DNA of 64,000 nt from WVZH01 sp034430425 (GTDB lineage: Bacteria; Chloroflexota; Anaerolineae; Anaerolineales; E44-bin32): contig DAOUEK010000031.1 in the NCBI GenBank assembly GCA_034430425.1, positions 1-64,000 of the forward strand, in the 5' to 3' direction. The position numbers and the translations under genes were made by a program. Positions 25,301 through 34,327 of the stretch are shown here, piece after piece. Position 1 is the stretch's first letter; each line of letters starts with the position of its first letter. The notes beneath the pieces are model-generated. The model saw nothing but the letters and a program-made list of their open reading frames with translations. It ran no database searches and was not told where the DNA came from.

Positions 25301-27001
25301 TCACGGCTCATCCGTATCTACAATTTGTGGGTTCAGATTGCGCCGTGCAATGAGATGCCAATTTTCGATGTTATTGAATCGATCGCTGGGATCGAATACT
25401 GGTCCAATACTCACACCTTGAATTTGAACCCCAATGGCATAGTTATAAATTTCATAATACAGCAAAATGGAAGGAACCTGATCCTGGAAGCGGTATTGAA
25501 AACTTCGATACAGTTCTGCCCGGCGGGAGTAATCCGGTGTGATGCGTGCCTGTTCGAGCCAAATACTGATGTTTCGGTCGCTAAAGCCGCTGTAATTCTG
25601 CCCGGTTTCAATTTGCGAGTCATGCCAGAATGGATAAGGATCGGGATCGGGAAAGCGCATCAGGTCGATGTGGGTGAGCGCCGTTTCGAAATCCCGCAGT
25701 TCGAGGTGGGAGGAGATGAGCGTCGCTGCATCAACGCCGATCAGCTCGACGCGTATGCCAATCGATTCCCAGCTGGTTTTAATCATCCCTGCGATCAAAG
25801 TGTCCAAGGGGTTTTCATCATACAGCAGTGAGAGACTTAATGACTGCTCGTCTTTGCTGCGCTGGTATTCCGGTGTTCCTGGAGCTGCACCTGCAGGCAG
25901 CACCCAACCAAGAGTGTCGAGGATCTTTGCCGCACGCTGGGGGTCGAATTCAGGCACACTCATATTTTCCGCAAAGGACCATGTATTGGGCAGTACAGGA
26001 CCAATAGGGATCAATCCCTGCCCGGAGAGTGCCTCGTTGATGATCCACTGCCGGTTGATGGCAAGCTGTAATGCTTGTCGGAAATGCTTGTCGGCAAGGA
26101 ACTCTTTCTCGGCATGCTGCGTATTTAAGAAGATCATGCCCAGATTGGGTAGTCTTGTTGTGTGCAGATTTAAATCCGGAGAGGACAGAACCTGGGAAAG
26201 GATATCATTGTCAACGTTTGCGATACCCTGAACTTCTCCATCTTCAAACGCCGCCAATGCGGCTGTGGAATCTGGAAAGACGCGTAATTCCACGCGTTCG
26301 AAGAAAGGTCGTTGATCGAAATAATCGGCAAAGGCTACGAGGCTGACGCCGGTGATTTGACCTTCCTGGACCAGGAAACGGTCGAAACGGAAGGGGCCTG
26401 TTCCGATCGGCTGCAGGTTAAAAGGGTGATCCACAAGGGCGGTTGCCGACACGCCGCGCAAGAGATGATCGGGTAGTATACCGACGCTCAAATAATCCAA
26501 AAATGGTGCAAACGGTTCAGGAAGCTGGAACTGTACCCGTCGATCATCGAGACGGATGATGTTGACCTGCTTCCATAATTCGTGCAAATCCTGGGGGCCC
26601 GGATAATCCTCATCTTGATATTTGGAGAAGGTGTAGATAACGTCGTCCGCAGTGACGGGTTCGCCGTCGTGCCACACCGCATTTTCCCGTATCGTCACAG
26701 TGTATAGAGTCGCATCGGCGGTAACCGTCCATTCTGCGAGTTCTGGCACGGGAACCCCGCGGTCATCGAAACGGATCAGGCCGCTGAAGATGATGCGATC
26801 GATGTCATGATCGATTTGATTGAAGATGTCGAGGATTGGATTGAGGCGTTGGATTTGGCCGACGAGCGCCTCAATATATACGCCGCCAACAGCGGGTTGG
26901 GAGCTTAGGACTTCAGTGTCTGGTGTTTGACCGACAAGCAATCCTACGACGAGTATTAAACCGCCGACCGCAATTAATAATTGCCAGCGTATATTTCGCA
27001 T
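25301..27001 (-). CDS. Oligopeptide-type ABC transporter substrate-binding protein (family 5)
   Basis: 566 residues. A single N-terminal hydrophobic helix (about 7-24) has no cysteine, so it is membrane-anchored or secreted rather than a lipoprotein. The body is SBP family 5: 'FSGLIRFDDRGVPVPELAEW', 'VTIRENAVWHDGEPVTADDV', 'PIGTGPFRFDRF' and 'FRQALQLAINRQWI' are typical. It would capture peptides or related solutes. No permease or ATPase subunit genes are near; secG is 43 bases upstream, so it may be co-transcribed with secG. Confidence 0.9.
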   Translation of the reverse strand: MRNIRWQLLIAVGGLILVVGLLVGQTPDTEVLSSQPAVGGVYIEALVGQIQRLNPILDIFNQIDHDIDRIIFSGLIRFDDRGVPVPELAEWTVTADATLYTVTIRENAVWHDGEPVTADDVIYTFSKYQDEDYPGPQDLHELWKQVNIIRLDDRRVQFQLPEPFAPFLDYLSVGILPDHLLRGVSATALVDHPFNLQPIGTGPFRFDRFLVQEGQITGVSLVAFADYFDQRPFFERVELRVFPDSTAALAAFEDGEVQGIANVDNDILSQVLSSPDLNLHTTRLPNLGMIFLNTQHAEKEFLADKHFRQALQLAINRQWIINEALSGQGLIPIGPVLPNTWSFAENMSVPEFDPQRAAKILDTLGWVLPAGAAPGTPEYQRSKDEQSLSLSLLYDENPLDTLIAGMIKTSWESIGIRVELIGVDAATLISSHLELRDFETALTHIDLMRFPDPDPYPFWHDSQIETGQNYSGFSDRNISIWLEQARITPDYSRRAELYRSFQYRFQDQVPSILLYYEIYNYAIGVQIQGVSIGPVFDPSDRFNNIENWHLIARRNLNPQIVDTDEP

Positions 27002-27044
27002 GTTTGATTTAGGCCTTATTCGTTTACCGGGTTAGGTGGAGATG

Positions 27045-27278
27045 TCAGCCCACCAGGATTACATTAAGGATTGCGAGTATGAAGAAAACGACGCTCATGC
27101 CTATAGTGATATTGAACAGTAAGCGTTCAACGCCTCGACGAGCGTAGAAGCTGGACCCCCCTCCCATGTCGCCTCCACCGCCCAGACCGCCGAGACCTGC
27201 GCCTCGGCTTTGGAGAATGATGAGGATGATTAAAGCGATGGATACAATGACCATTGCGAGATTGAGAAACGTCTCCAC
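27045..27278 (-). CDS. secG: Preprotein translocase subunit SecG
   Basis: 77 residues with two membrane helices (about 5-24 and 55-75) separated by the Gly-rich loop 'GAGLGGLGGGGDMGGG' and 'FYARRGVERLL', the SecG signature. Assists SecYE in protein export. The start is GTG with AAGGAGG eight bases upstream. A promoter stands just upstream (27311-27339). Confidence 0.93.
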   Translation of the reverse strand: METFLNLAMVIVSIALIILIILQSRGAGLGGLGGGGDMGGGSSFYARRGVERLLFNITIGMSVVFFILAILNVILVG

Positions 27279-27310
27279 GCGTAATACCTCCTTGAAAACT
27301 CAGCGGCCGG

Positions 27311-27339
27311 ATTATAGCAGATGGCTATCCGACCGACAA
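27311..27339 (-). promoter_or_regulatory. Sigma-70 promoter of secG
   Basis: Minus strand TTGTCG, 17-base spacer, TATAAT, lying in the gap between the prfB stop and secG. Confidence 0.75.
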
Positions 27340-27347
27340 GGTGTGTG

Positions 27348-28440
27348 TTATGTAGATTGTCCGATGGATGCTTTCAAGTACGTGTCTATAAATCCATCAA
27401 GGTCGCCATCGAGAACTGCAGATGGATTAGCTACTTCATGCTCAGTGCGATGGTCTTTGACCATCTGATATGGGTGCAATACATACGAGCGAATCTGGCT
27501 TCCCCATTCAGCTTTGATGTAATCTCCACGGATCTCGGCCAATTCTTCTTCTTGCTGCCGCTGCTTGATATCCATCAGCCTGGCACGCAAGACGCGCATC
27601 GCGTTATCCTTGTTCTGCGCTTGCGAGCGTTCGTTTTGGCAGGTTACCACGAGGCCGGTGGGGAGGTGGGTGATGCGAATGGCGGTTTCATTCTTCTGCA
27701 CATTCTGGCCGCCGGCGCCGGCAGAGCGGTATGTGTCGATGCGCAGGTCATTGGAATCAATCACGATCTCATCATCGGCTTCGACCTGCGGGAGGACTTC
27801 AACCAGGGCGAAGGATGTATGCCTTCGATGGGATGAATCAAAGGGTGAGATGCGCACCAGGCGATGGACGCCTTTTTCAGATCGCAGGTAGCCATAGGCA
27901 TATTCGCCATCGATGGTTAGTGTGGCGCTTTTAATTCCCGCTTCCTCGCCATCACTTTGATCGATAATGTCGACCTCGTACTTGTGATTTTCCGCCCAGC
28001 GCAGATACATACGCAGGAGCATCTGCGCCCAGTCTTGCGAATCTGTTCCGCCGGCTCCAGCGTGAATGGCGAGAATGGCGCTGTCTCGGTCGTACGGTCC
28101 CGACAATTGAGCCTGCGTTTCCCTGCGTTCGAGTTCGTGCAGCAGTTCATCGCGCTCTTTTTCGATGTCGGCGTGCAGTTCCTCGTCATCGAGGGATGCC
28201 AGTTCGATTGCATCCTCGGCGCGCTGGAGGAATGTGTGCCAGGCCTCCACCACTTCGCGAAGGCGCGCCGTTCGTTTCATTAATTTCTGTGCGTATTCCT
28301 GGTTGTCCCAGAGTGACGGGTCTTCCGCCGCCCGTTCGAGTCTCGTGAGTTCTTCTTGGCGTGTGGCGAAGTCAAAGACGCACCATGAGATCTTGAATTC
28401 GTTGTTCGATTTCTATTAGTTCTGCGTTCAAATCATCCAT
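27348..28440 (-). CDS. prfB: Peptide chain release factor 2 with programmed +1 frameshift
   Basis: RF2 ends translation at UGA and UAA. A 22-codon zero frame starts at ATG 28440 (AAAGGA upstream) and ends CTT-TGA-C; skipping one base (28374) joins it to a 341-codon frame (28373-27348), giving 363 residues, the usual RF2 length. The joined protein has 'GAGGTDSQDWAQML', the tripeptide anticodon SPF in 'RISPFDSSHRR' and the catalytic GGQ in 'GAGGQNVQK'. Without the shift the protein would lack its N-terminal part or begin at the internal ATG 28280. This is the classic RF2 autoregulatory device. It is preceded by ftsY on the same strand. Confidence 0.95.
28371..28377 (-). promoter_or_regulatory. 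RF2 autoregulatory frameshift site CTTTGAC
   Basis: On the minus strand the in-frame codons CTT TGA are followed by C, identical to the E. coli slippery stop. The preceding ATGGTGCGT contains only a weak GGTG as internal Shine-Dalgarno stimulator. Confidence 0.93.
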
Positions 28441-28521
28441 CGATTGATTTTCCTTTGCTACCATTATGCCACGTCCATCCACGGCCGAGTAGAGCATGTG
28501 ATCGTGCCAGGGTGTGGTTTT

Positions 28522-29436
28522 TTACGGAGTCAATTCCGGCAGGATACTGTCGACAAATGCCGCTGCATCGAAGCGCTGCAGAGCGGATGCCGACTCGCCG
28601 GTCCCGACGTATTGGATCGGCAATTCCAGCTTTCTTGCAACGGCAAAAGCGACCCCGCCTTTTGCAGAGTTGTCCAGTTTCGCCAAAACGACGGCAGACA
28701 AAGCAGTCACTTCGGAGAAGGCTGCGGCCTGGGATAATCCATTCTGGCCTGTTGTGGCGTCGAGCACGAGCAAAGTTTCATGCGGTGCTTCTGGGACGAC
28801 TTTCCCGGCAACACGCCGAATTTTCCCGAGTTCTTGCATGAGATTGTGCTGCGTGTGCATCCTGCCCGAGGTGTCGACAAGTACGACATCGATGCCCCGG
28901 GAAATTGCCGCTGTGCAGGCGTCGAACACGACGGCGCCGGGATCACTTCCCGGTTGCCCGCAGATGACGTCAGCGTTCAAACGTTGAGCCCACATTTGCA
29001 GTTGCTCACTGGCCGCTGCCCGGTAGGTGTCTGCCGCGGCAAACAGGACGGAATGCCGGCGCTGCAGCCATCGTTGTGCGATTTTTACTGCGGTCGTTGT
29101 TTTGCCGGAACCATTTACGCCCACGAGCAGTATCACGTGAGGTTTTCCCGCGAGTTCCTCCGGCGGAGGCGGTTTGAGTAGGGATTGCAGCACCGATCGA
29201 AGTTGTCCTTCGACCTGGGTTCCTTGGATCAAACCGTCTTCAACACTCGAACGTTTCAAGTCTTTGAGGATCTCGGTGGTCGTCTCGATGCCCACATCTG
29301 CGCGCAGGAGGACCTCTTCCAATTCGTCCCAGAATTCCGGGGTTAACTCGCTTGCCCCGAACAGCGTCGCCAGACGGCCCAGGGCGGTCTGGCGGGTCTT
29401 CTGCAGGGTCTGGCGCCAGGACTTTGTCTCTTCCAT
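28522..29436 (-). CDS. ftsY: Signal recognition particle receptor FtsY
   Basis: 304 residues with a short N domain and the SRP-GTPase NG core: G1 'GVNGSGKTTT' (106-115), 'ADTYRAAASEQL' (134-145), G3 'VDTSGRMHTQ', 'VLDATTGQN', and G4 'LAKLDNSAKGG' where TKxD is LAKLD. It lacks the long acidic A domain of E. coli FtsY. Docks ribosome-nascent-chain complexes at the membrane. TATAAT sits only six bases before the ATG, so the mRNA may be leaderless. prfB follows 81 bases downstream. Confidence 0.95.
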   Translation of the reverse strand: MEETKSWRQTLQKTRQTALGRLATLFGASELTPEFWDELEEVLLRADVGIETTTEILKDLKRSSVEDGLIQGTQVEGQLRSVLQSLLKPPPPEELAGKPHVILLVGVNGSGKTTTAVKIAQRWLQRRHSVLFAAADTYRAAASEQLQMWAQRLNADVICGQPGSDPGAVVFDACTAAISRGIDVVLVDTSGRMHTQHNLMQELGKIRRVAGKVVPEAPHETLLVLDATTGQNGLSQAAAFSEVTALSAVVLAKLDNSAKGGVAFAVARKLELPIQYVGTGESASALQRFDAAAFVDSILPELTP

Positions 29437-29442
29437 CCGATC

Positions 29443-29448
29443 ATTATA
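29443..29448 (-). promoter_or_regulatory. -10 element immediately before ftsY
   Basis: TATAAT on the minus strand, then six bases, then the ATG at 29436. No convincing -35. Transcription would start at or next to the start codon. Confidence 0.55.
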
Positions 29449-29566
29449 CCAACGTCTTTAGGGTCCCTTCGCTGGTGGTTGAAACGAGAAGGATGCGGCT
29501 TGACTATCAAAAAAATCGACGGCTGGCAATTATTCGCATAGCCACTGGATGTGGAATTAATGTACA

Positions 29567-29609
29567 ACGCCCGCTGTCTGGGGTGCGTCCCTCAGGTGCG
29601 GGCGTTTTT
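29567..29609 (+). terminator. Terminator-like hairpin (plus-strand polarity)
   Basis: Arms ACGCCCGC (29567-29574) and GCGGGCGT (29598-29605), with a TTTTT run at the 3' side. No plus-strand gene is recognised upstream, so its purpose is unclear; it may block read-through into the tRNA area. Confidence 0.6.
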
Positions 29610-29614
29610 AGGTT

Positions 29615-29657
29615 GGGGTCGAGGATTCAAAACCCGGCTGACGGATTCAGAGTACGC
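29615..29657 (-). pseudogene. Decayed tRNA-Gln copy (3' part)
   Basis: Positions 29623-29657 match the same segment of the intact tRNA-Gln (29695-29729) at 29 of 35 bases by hand alignment, 72 bases away, about one tRNA length. It keeps the CUG anticodon loop and most of the variable and T-arm, but the T-stem pairing is broken and the 5' half is unrecognisable. Confidence 0.7.
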
Positions 29658-29683
29658 ATAAAAAACAATCGACCGTTGATGAG

Positions 29684-29754
29684 ATGGCGGGGGTGGATTC
29701 GAACCACCGCTGACGGAGTCAGAGTCCGCTGTCCTGCCACTAGACGACCCGCCA
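29684..29754 (-). tRNA. tRNA-Gln (anticodon CUG)
   Basis: Minus strand, about 71 bases. Acceptor TGGCGGG pairs with CCCGCCA; D-arm GTCTAGTGGCAGGAC; anticodon stem GCGGA/TCCGT with loop CTCTGAC (anticodon CUG); T-arm with the TTCGAAT loop. The U1-A72 first pair is typical of bacterial tRNA-Gln. CCA is not encoded. A decayed copy lies directly downstream. Confidence 0.93.
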
Positions 29755-29830
29755 ATAACGTTAGGCATTTTACCATAGGCGATTTTCCTGGTCTACTTCA
29801 AATGGTGGACTTGTGCGGCTGGCATGTTTC

Positions 29831-30514
29831 TTACGTATGCTCTGCTTCGATTTCTCCAAATGCCGCTTGATCGTGGTTTAAAACATCTCGCCCAAATCCA
29901 GTGAAGACAGCCAACAAAGGAAGTCCGAGATTGCAGAATAAGAAAAGGATGAAGCTCAAATCTACCATCGCTTTATTGAAATAATGCCCAAGTATCCATC
30001 CACCGATTGACCAGGCCACAAACGCAGTCATTGCCACTGGCCATAATACGGCCAGAAATCGCAGGGAATTGCGGAAGAAAGATTTACGAAAAAAGACTGG
30101 CGGCTTCTCGATCCTTGTCCCAGCGAAGCCTGCAAGTAGTCCATAAAATGTGGGGATGAAGCCTCCACCGACAATGAGTATCAGGAATGACAAGAGAATC
30201 ATTACCCGGCCACCATTCCTTCGCTCAATAAAAACCATCGCCCAAATGAAGGCGATTAAAGCAAGTATGATGGCAAGCATACCAGTGATGAGGAAGTTGG
30301 GGACAATCGTCATAGCGGGTAGACAGGCATGCCAAACCACACTCGCCTGACAGGGAGTACCAATAGCGTTTATCCCAATTCCACCTGCTGCAAGGTCACC
30401 TTGAAGTATCTCAAAGTAGCCGTGCACGGCGCCAAGAAGCCCCGCATAGGCTCCCACAATTGAAACTGTTTTTCTGATCGTGCTGTTCGTTCTTTTCCCT
30501 GGTGTTTCATGCAT
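29831..30514 (-). CDS. Polytopic membrane protein of unknown function
   Basis: 227 residues with about six hydrophobic segments (around 15-37, 68-95, 102-125, 145-172, 180-200 and a shorter one). I do not recognise the family. A periplasmic-looking loop holds two Cys (CQASVVWHAC) that could form a disulfide, and a basic loop 'TRIEKPPVFFRKSFFRNSLR' is probably cytoplasmic. It lies between tRNA-Gln and gltX on the same strand, without obvious coupling to either. Confidence 0.6.
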   Translation of the reverse strand: MHETPGKRTNSTIRKTVSIVGAYAGLLGAVHGYFEILQGDLAAGGIGINAIGTPCQASVVWHACLPAMTIVPNFLITGMLAIILALIAFIWAMVFIERRNGGRVMILLSFLILIVGGGFIPTFYGLLAGFAGTRIEKPPVFFRKSFFRNSLRFLAVLWPVAMTAFVAWSIGGWILGHYFNKAMVDLSFILFLFCNLGLPLLAVFTGFGRDVLNHDQAAFGEIEAEHT

Positions 30515-30610
30515 CGGATTATTTTCCAGAGATTGATTTTTTTACCAATCCGTCCAGGTCAGGTTCGCGGTTCAAGAAACGGCGGATGGGCAGTCATGGA
30601 TTCGTGTGGC

Positions 30611-32086
30611 TTAGTTCAAGCCCTCCAGCATCGAGATCGCCTGCTGAATACGGGCCAATACGATGTCTTTACCGATCACGACCATGCTTTCAATCAGCGG
30701 CGGGCTGACCTGTTGGCCGGTAACGGCAACCCGCAGTATCCCGAACAATTGACCGACTTTCAACTCCAGCGAGTCTGCCAGGGCGCGCAGCTTCTCTTCC
30801 AGCGGTTCGGCTTCGAACTTCGCGATAGACTCAATCAACACATACGCCGCCTGCGCTGCACTTGCGGACTGCGCAGCGTCCATCTTCTTGCCGATTAATT
30901 CGTTCGCCTCGGGTTTCACTTCGTCGTGAAAGAAGAATCCTGCCATCGGCACGGCATCGTCCAACATGCGGATGCGTTCCCGGATGAGTGGAATGATCGC
31001 CTGCAGGCGCGCTTCATCGATGTCATATCCCTGCGCTTCAAAGAGAGGGAGAATTCGTTCGGCCAGTTCTTCGATGGGCAAGGCGCGGATGTGCAGACCG
31101 TTGAAATGGTCGAGCTTGCCGTAATTCACCGCGGCCGGGCTGGGGTTGAGTTTCTCTAGGTTGAATTTCTCGATCAAATCCTGCATCGTGAAAAACTCGG
31201 TGTGATCATCGTACGACCAGCCCATGAGCGCGATCCAGTTCACCAGACCTTCCGGGATGTATCCTTCATCGCGTAATTCAGAAACATAGATGCCTTTCAC
31301 ATCCGCCTGGCGCTTGCTCATCTTTCCCTTGCCGCTGGGATTGAGAAACACCGAAAGGTGGACCCAAACCGGCTGTTCCCAGCCGAAGGCTTCATAGATC
31401 ATCGCGTGCAGGGGGAACGTGGGAAGCCACTCCGAGCCACGGAAGACATGGGTGATGCCCATGAGATGATCGTCCACCATTGCCGCCAGGTGATAGACGG
31501 GAAGGCCATTGGATTTGAGCAGGATGTAGTCATCTATGGTTGCATTTTCGACGCTGATTTCACCGCGCAGCAAATCGAAAGCTGTGGTTGTGCCTTCCAA
31601 TGGTGTCTTGAATCGGACGACGTGGGACTCACCGGCCTGGACTCTCGCTTCAGCTTCCTGGGGGCTTAATTGGCGGCAGAGTCGATCGTAGCGGGGCGGC
31701 TCCTTGTGTGCCTGCTGTTCCTGACGGGCTGCTGCCAGCCGTTTCGGTGAACAAAAGCAATAATAGGCATGTCCGCTTTGGATGAGTTTTTCGGCATGCG
31801 ATTTGTAGATCTCCATTCTCTCCGATTGACGATACGGTGCATATGGTCCGCCGACGTCAGGGCCTTCGTCCCACGAAATTCCCAGCCAATGCAACGCCTC
31901 GATCATTTCATCTTCCGCTTGTGGATCGAATCGCTTGCGGTCTGTGTCTTCGATGCGCAGGATGAACTGCCCTTTGTTTTGACGGGCATGCAGGTAATCG
32001 TAAAGCGCCGTACGGCCACCGCCGAGGTGAAAGTGTCCTGTCGGAGAAGGCGCAAAACGAACGCGTACGGGATTTGAAGATGCCAT
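30611..32086 (-). CDS. gltX: Glutamyl-tRNA synthetase
   Basis: 491 residues, class I synthetase. The HIGH region reads 'APSPTGHFHLGGGRTALY' (about 12-29), slightly changed from the common LHIGGAR; KMSKS reads 'GKMSKRQ'. 'ILRIEDTDRKRF' and 'FRGSEWLPTFPLHAMIYEAF' are typical. It may charge both tRNA-Glu and tRNA-Gln if this organism uses the amidotransferase route, consistent with the U1-A72 tRNA-Gln nearby. SD AAGGAAGG precedes ATG; a TATAAT (32111-32116, minus) overlaps the rodA stop codon and could give gltX its own start. Confidence 0.95.
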   Translation of the reverse strand: MASSNPVRVRFAPSPTGHFHLGGGRTALYDYLHARQNKGQFILRIEDTDRKRFDPQAEDEMIEALHWLGISWDEGPDVGGPYAPYRQSERMEIYKSHAEKLIQSGHAYYCFCSPKRLAAARQEQQAHKEPPRYDRLCRQLSPQEAEARVQAGESHVVRFKTPLEGTTTAFDLLRGEISVENATIDDYILLKSNGLPVYHLAAMVDDHLMGITHVFRGSEWLPTFPLHAMIYEAFGWEQPVWVHLSVFLNPSGKGKMSKRQADVKGIYVSELRDEGYIPEGLVNWIALMGWSYDDHTEFFTMQDLIEKFNLEKLNPSPAAVNYGKLDHFNGLHIRALPIEELAERILPLFEAQGYDIDEARLQAIIPLIRERIRMLDDAVPMAGFFFHDEVKPEANELIGKKMDAAQSASAAQAAYVLIESIAKFEAEPLEEKLRALADSLELKVGQLFGILRVAVTGQQVSPPLIESMVVIGKDIVLARIQQAISMLEGLN

Positions 32087-32111
32087 ATACCTTCCTTACG
32101 AAATCTGAGGA

Positions 32112-33212
32112 TTATAGTTCGATTTTCTTATGACGCAGGATCACGCTTTGAACGAGGCCGATGCCCAGGAGACTGGTTAACAACGAAGATCCACCGTAAC
32201 TTAGAAACGGCAATGGCAGCCCGGACACGGGGAATAGATTAAGATTCACGCCGATGTTAAAGGCACCCTGGAAAAAGAGCAGGATCGAAACGCCGTAACA
32301 AATAAGCGCGCCAAACATGTCGCGGGCCATATGGGCCGCTCGCAGGCAACGAAAGATAACGAAGATGAAGAGCAGCAAGAAAATCGATGCACCGACAAAA
32401 CCAAATTCTTCCGACATGGCAGAAAATATAAAATCCGTATGGCGAACTTTCAGGAAGCGCAGTTGAACCTGTGTCCCGTTGCCGTAGCCTTTGCCCGACC
32501 AGCCACCGGATCCGATTGTAATTAACGCTTGATTTACATTGTACGTTTCGCCGTAGCTTTCATCCGGATTCGGGAAGAGAAAGGTGACAACGCGTGCTTG
32601 TTGGTAGGGTTCGAGAAAGGGCCACGCAAGAATCGGCAGGAGTAAGACGATGGTGGCGATGATGGCGATATGACGGTAACGAATTCCGCCAGCCCAAATC
32701 AATGCCGCCCAAATCACGCCCAGAACGATAGCGGTACTTAAATCAGGTTGAATGAATACGAGCAGGGCGGGTAGTCCGACGAGTGCCAGGCTGCGCAGGA
32801 CCGTACCTGCCTGATTGATTTTGTATTGGTTGCGGGCAATGTAACTGGCCAACACCAGGATCATGAATATCTTTGCCAACTCGGAAGGCTGAACGGTATT
32901 CGTGCCGACTCGAAACCAACGCGCGGATCCGAAGCCGACGACACCCGCTGCAGCGATCATTCCAAGCAATCCAACGGTGAGTATATATATTGGGCGGGAA
33001 AGTGTAGCCCAGATACGATAATCGATCGAAGCTGTGAGGAGAACCACGGCGAATCCGACGATGGCGAAAAGTGTCTGCCGGGATGCGCTGTCGACCAATT
33101 CCTCATTCCCCGCGATCGCAGAACGAATCATGGCCACGCCGGCGATGGTCATCACCGCGACGGTGGCGAGCAGCCAAATATCAAAATGTCGCCAAATACG
33201 GGTTTGACGCAT
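32112..33212 (-). CDS. rodA: Peptidoglycan glycosyltransferase RodA (SEDS family)
   Basis: 366 residues with ten membrane helices. SEDS motifs: 'GSARWFRVGTNTVQPSELAKI' split around residues 94-114, 'LVFIQPDLSTA', 'ALITIGSGGWSGKGYGNGTQ' and 'PVSGLPLPFLSYGGSSLL' near the end. It polymerises glycan strands in side-wall growth together with the PBP2 encoded in the same locus. It starts four bases after minE, so it is translationally linked to the min genes. Confidence 0.95.
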   Translation of the reverse strand: MRQTRIWRHFDIWLLATVAVMTIAGVAMIRSAIAGNEELVDSASRQTLFAIVGFAVVLLTASIDYRIWATLSRPIYILTVGLLGMIAAAGVVGFGSARWFRVGTNTVQPSELAKIFMILVLASYIARNQYKINQAGTVLRSLALVGLPALLVFIQPDLSTAIVLGVIWAALIWAGGIRYRHIAIIATIVLLLPILAWPFLEPYQQARVVTFLFPNPDESYGETYNVNQALITIGSGGWSGKGYGNGTQVQLRFLKVRHTDFIFSAMSEEFGFVGASIFLLLFIFVIFRCLRAAHMARDMFGALICYGVSILLFFQGAFNIGVNLNLFPVSGLPLPFLSYGGSSLLTSLLGIGLVQSVILRHKKIEL

Positions 33213-33215
33213 ACC

Positions 33216-33488
33216 TTATCGTGACCTTCCGCGTCGAGAAGGTGTGGGGGTGAGGGGAATATCTGCGACGAGGCGTTGTTGATCTCGGTCGCGTGTGAGA
33301 GAAATACGCACCGCGTGCCTATCGATCTCGACGTGCCTGGAAATGACGTCGATCAGTTCATCTTTGAGCGCGTCCAAACGATTTGGAGAGAGTCCTGCAC
33401 GGTCGTGCACGAGTACGAGCTGGAGACGTTCCTTGGCGGTTTGCGCACTGCTGCGTCGTTTAAATCGAATGGATTCCTTGAGGCTCAT
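33216..33488 (-). CDS. minE: Cell-division topological specificity factor MinE
   Basis: 90 residues: N-terminal basic amphipathic stretch, the MinD-contact region 'SAQTAKERLQLVLVHDRAGLSP' (about 14-35, split here for reading as SAQTAKERLQL plus VLVHDRAGLSP) and the C-terminal dimer domain 'LKDELIDVISRHVEID'. It drives MinCD oscillation. Its ATG overlaps the minD stop (33485-33488). Confidence 0.95.
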   Translation of the reverse strand: MSLKESIRFKRRSSAQTAKERLQLVLVHDRAGLSPNRLDALKDELIDVISRHVEIDRHAVRISLTRDRDQQRLVADIPLTPTPSRRGRSR

Positions 33489-34291
33489 CCTTCGCCTCCT
33501 GATTTGACGAGGCGCGACAAGCGGCCAAAGAAACCATTTTGCTCCTCCAACGCCTCGAACGGCACATCCTCACCGGTTAATCGACGAGCGATATTGCGGA
33601 ATGCTGTTCCTGCTCTACTGCGCGGATCAAGTACAACGGCCAGCCCTTTATTGGCGGCGACAATGACCGTTTCGTCATCCGGCACCACTCCGATGAGTTC
33701 GATGGCCAGTACGTCGAGCACATCCTCCGTTCCCAGCATATCACCGCGCTTGACCATCTCGGGTTTTACGCGGTTGATGATCAATCTTCCCGGACCCTTA
33801 TCTTCCGCCTCGACGAGACCGATGATACGGTCCGCGTCACGGACGGCGGAAACCTCCGGGTTGGTGACGATCACGACAATATCTGCAGGGGCGATGGCGT
33901 TGCGGAAGCCACGCTCGATTCCGGCTGGTGAATCGATGAGAATCCAATCAAAATCAGCGCGTAATTCATCCGTCACGCGGATCATGTCTTGTGGTGAGAC
34001 AGCAGTTTTGTCCCGGGTCTGTGCTGCAGGGATGAGGTAGAACTCCTCAAGCCGTTTGTCTCGTATCATTGCCTGGCGGAGTTTACAGCGTCCTTCAACG
34101 ACGTCAACAAGGTCGTAGACGATGCGATTCTCGAGACCCATAACGACATCCAGATTTCGCAGTCCAATATCAGCGTCGATGCAAACCACGCTTAATCCGA
34201 GATCGGCTAAAGCAGCGCCGATGTTCGCGGTGGCCGTTGTTTTTCCGACTCCGCCTTTTCCGGATGTAATCGTTGCTATCTTGCCGCTCAT
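33485..34291 (-). CDS. minD: Septum-site determining ATPase MinD
   Basis: 268 residues. Deviant Walker A 'SGKGGVGKTTATAN' (10-23), 'VCIDADIGLRNLDVVMGLENR' at about 36-56, switch 'WILIDSPAGIERGF', and a C-terminal amphipathic membrane-targeting helix ('FGRLSRLVKS'). It recruits MinC to the membrane to block off-centre FtsZ rings. 36 bases separate it from minC; it overlaps minE by four bases. Confidence 0.96.
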   Translation of the reverse strand: MSGKIATITSGKGGVGKTTATANIGAALADLGLSVVCIDADIGLRNLDVVMGLENRIVYDLVDVVEGRCKLRQAMIRDKRLEEFYLIPAAQTRDKTAVSPQDMIRVTDELRADFDWILIDSPAGIERGFRNAIAPADIVVIVTNPEVSAVRDADRIIGLVEAEDKGPGRLIINRVKPEMVKRGDMLGTEDVLDVLAIELIGVVPDDETVIVAANKGLAVVLDPRSRAGTAFRNIARRLTGEDVPFEALEEQNGFFGRLSRLVKSGGEG

Positions 34292-34327
34292 ACACCAACT
34301 CCGTATTCATGATGCTGAAATCGATGA

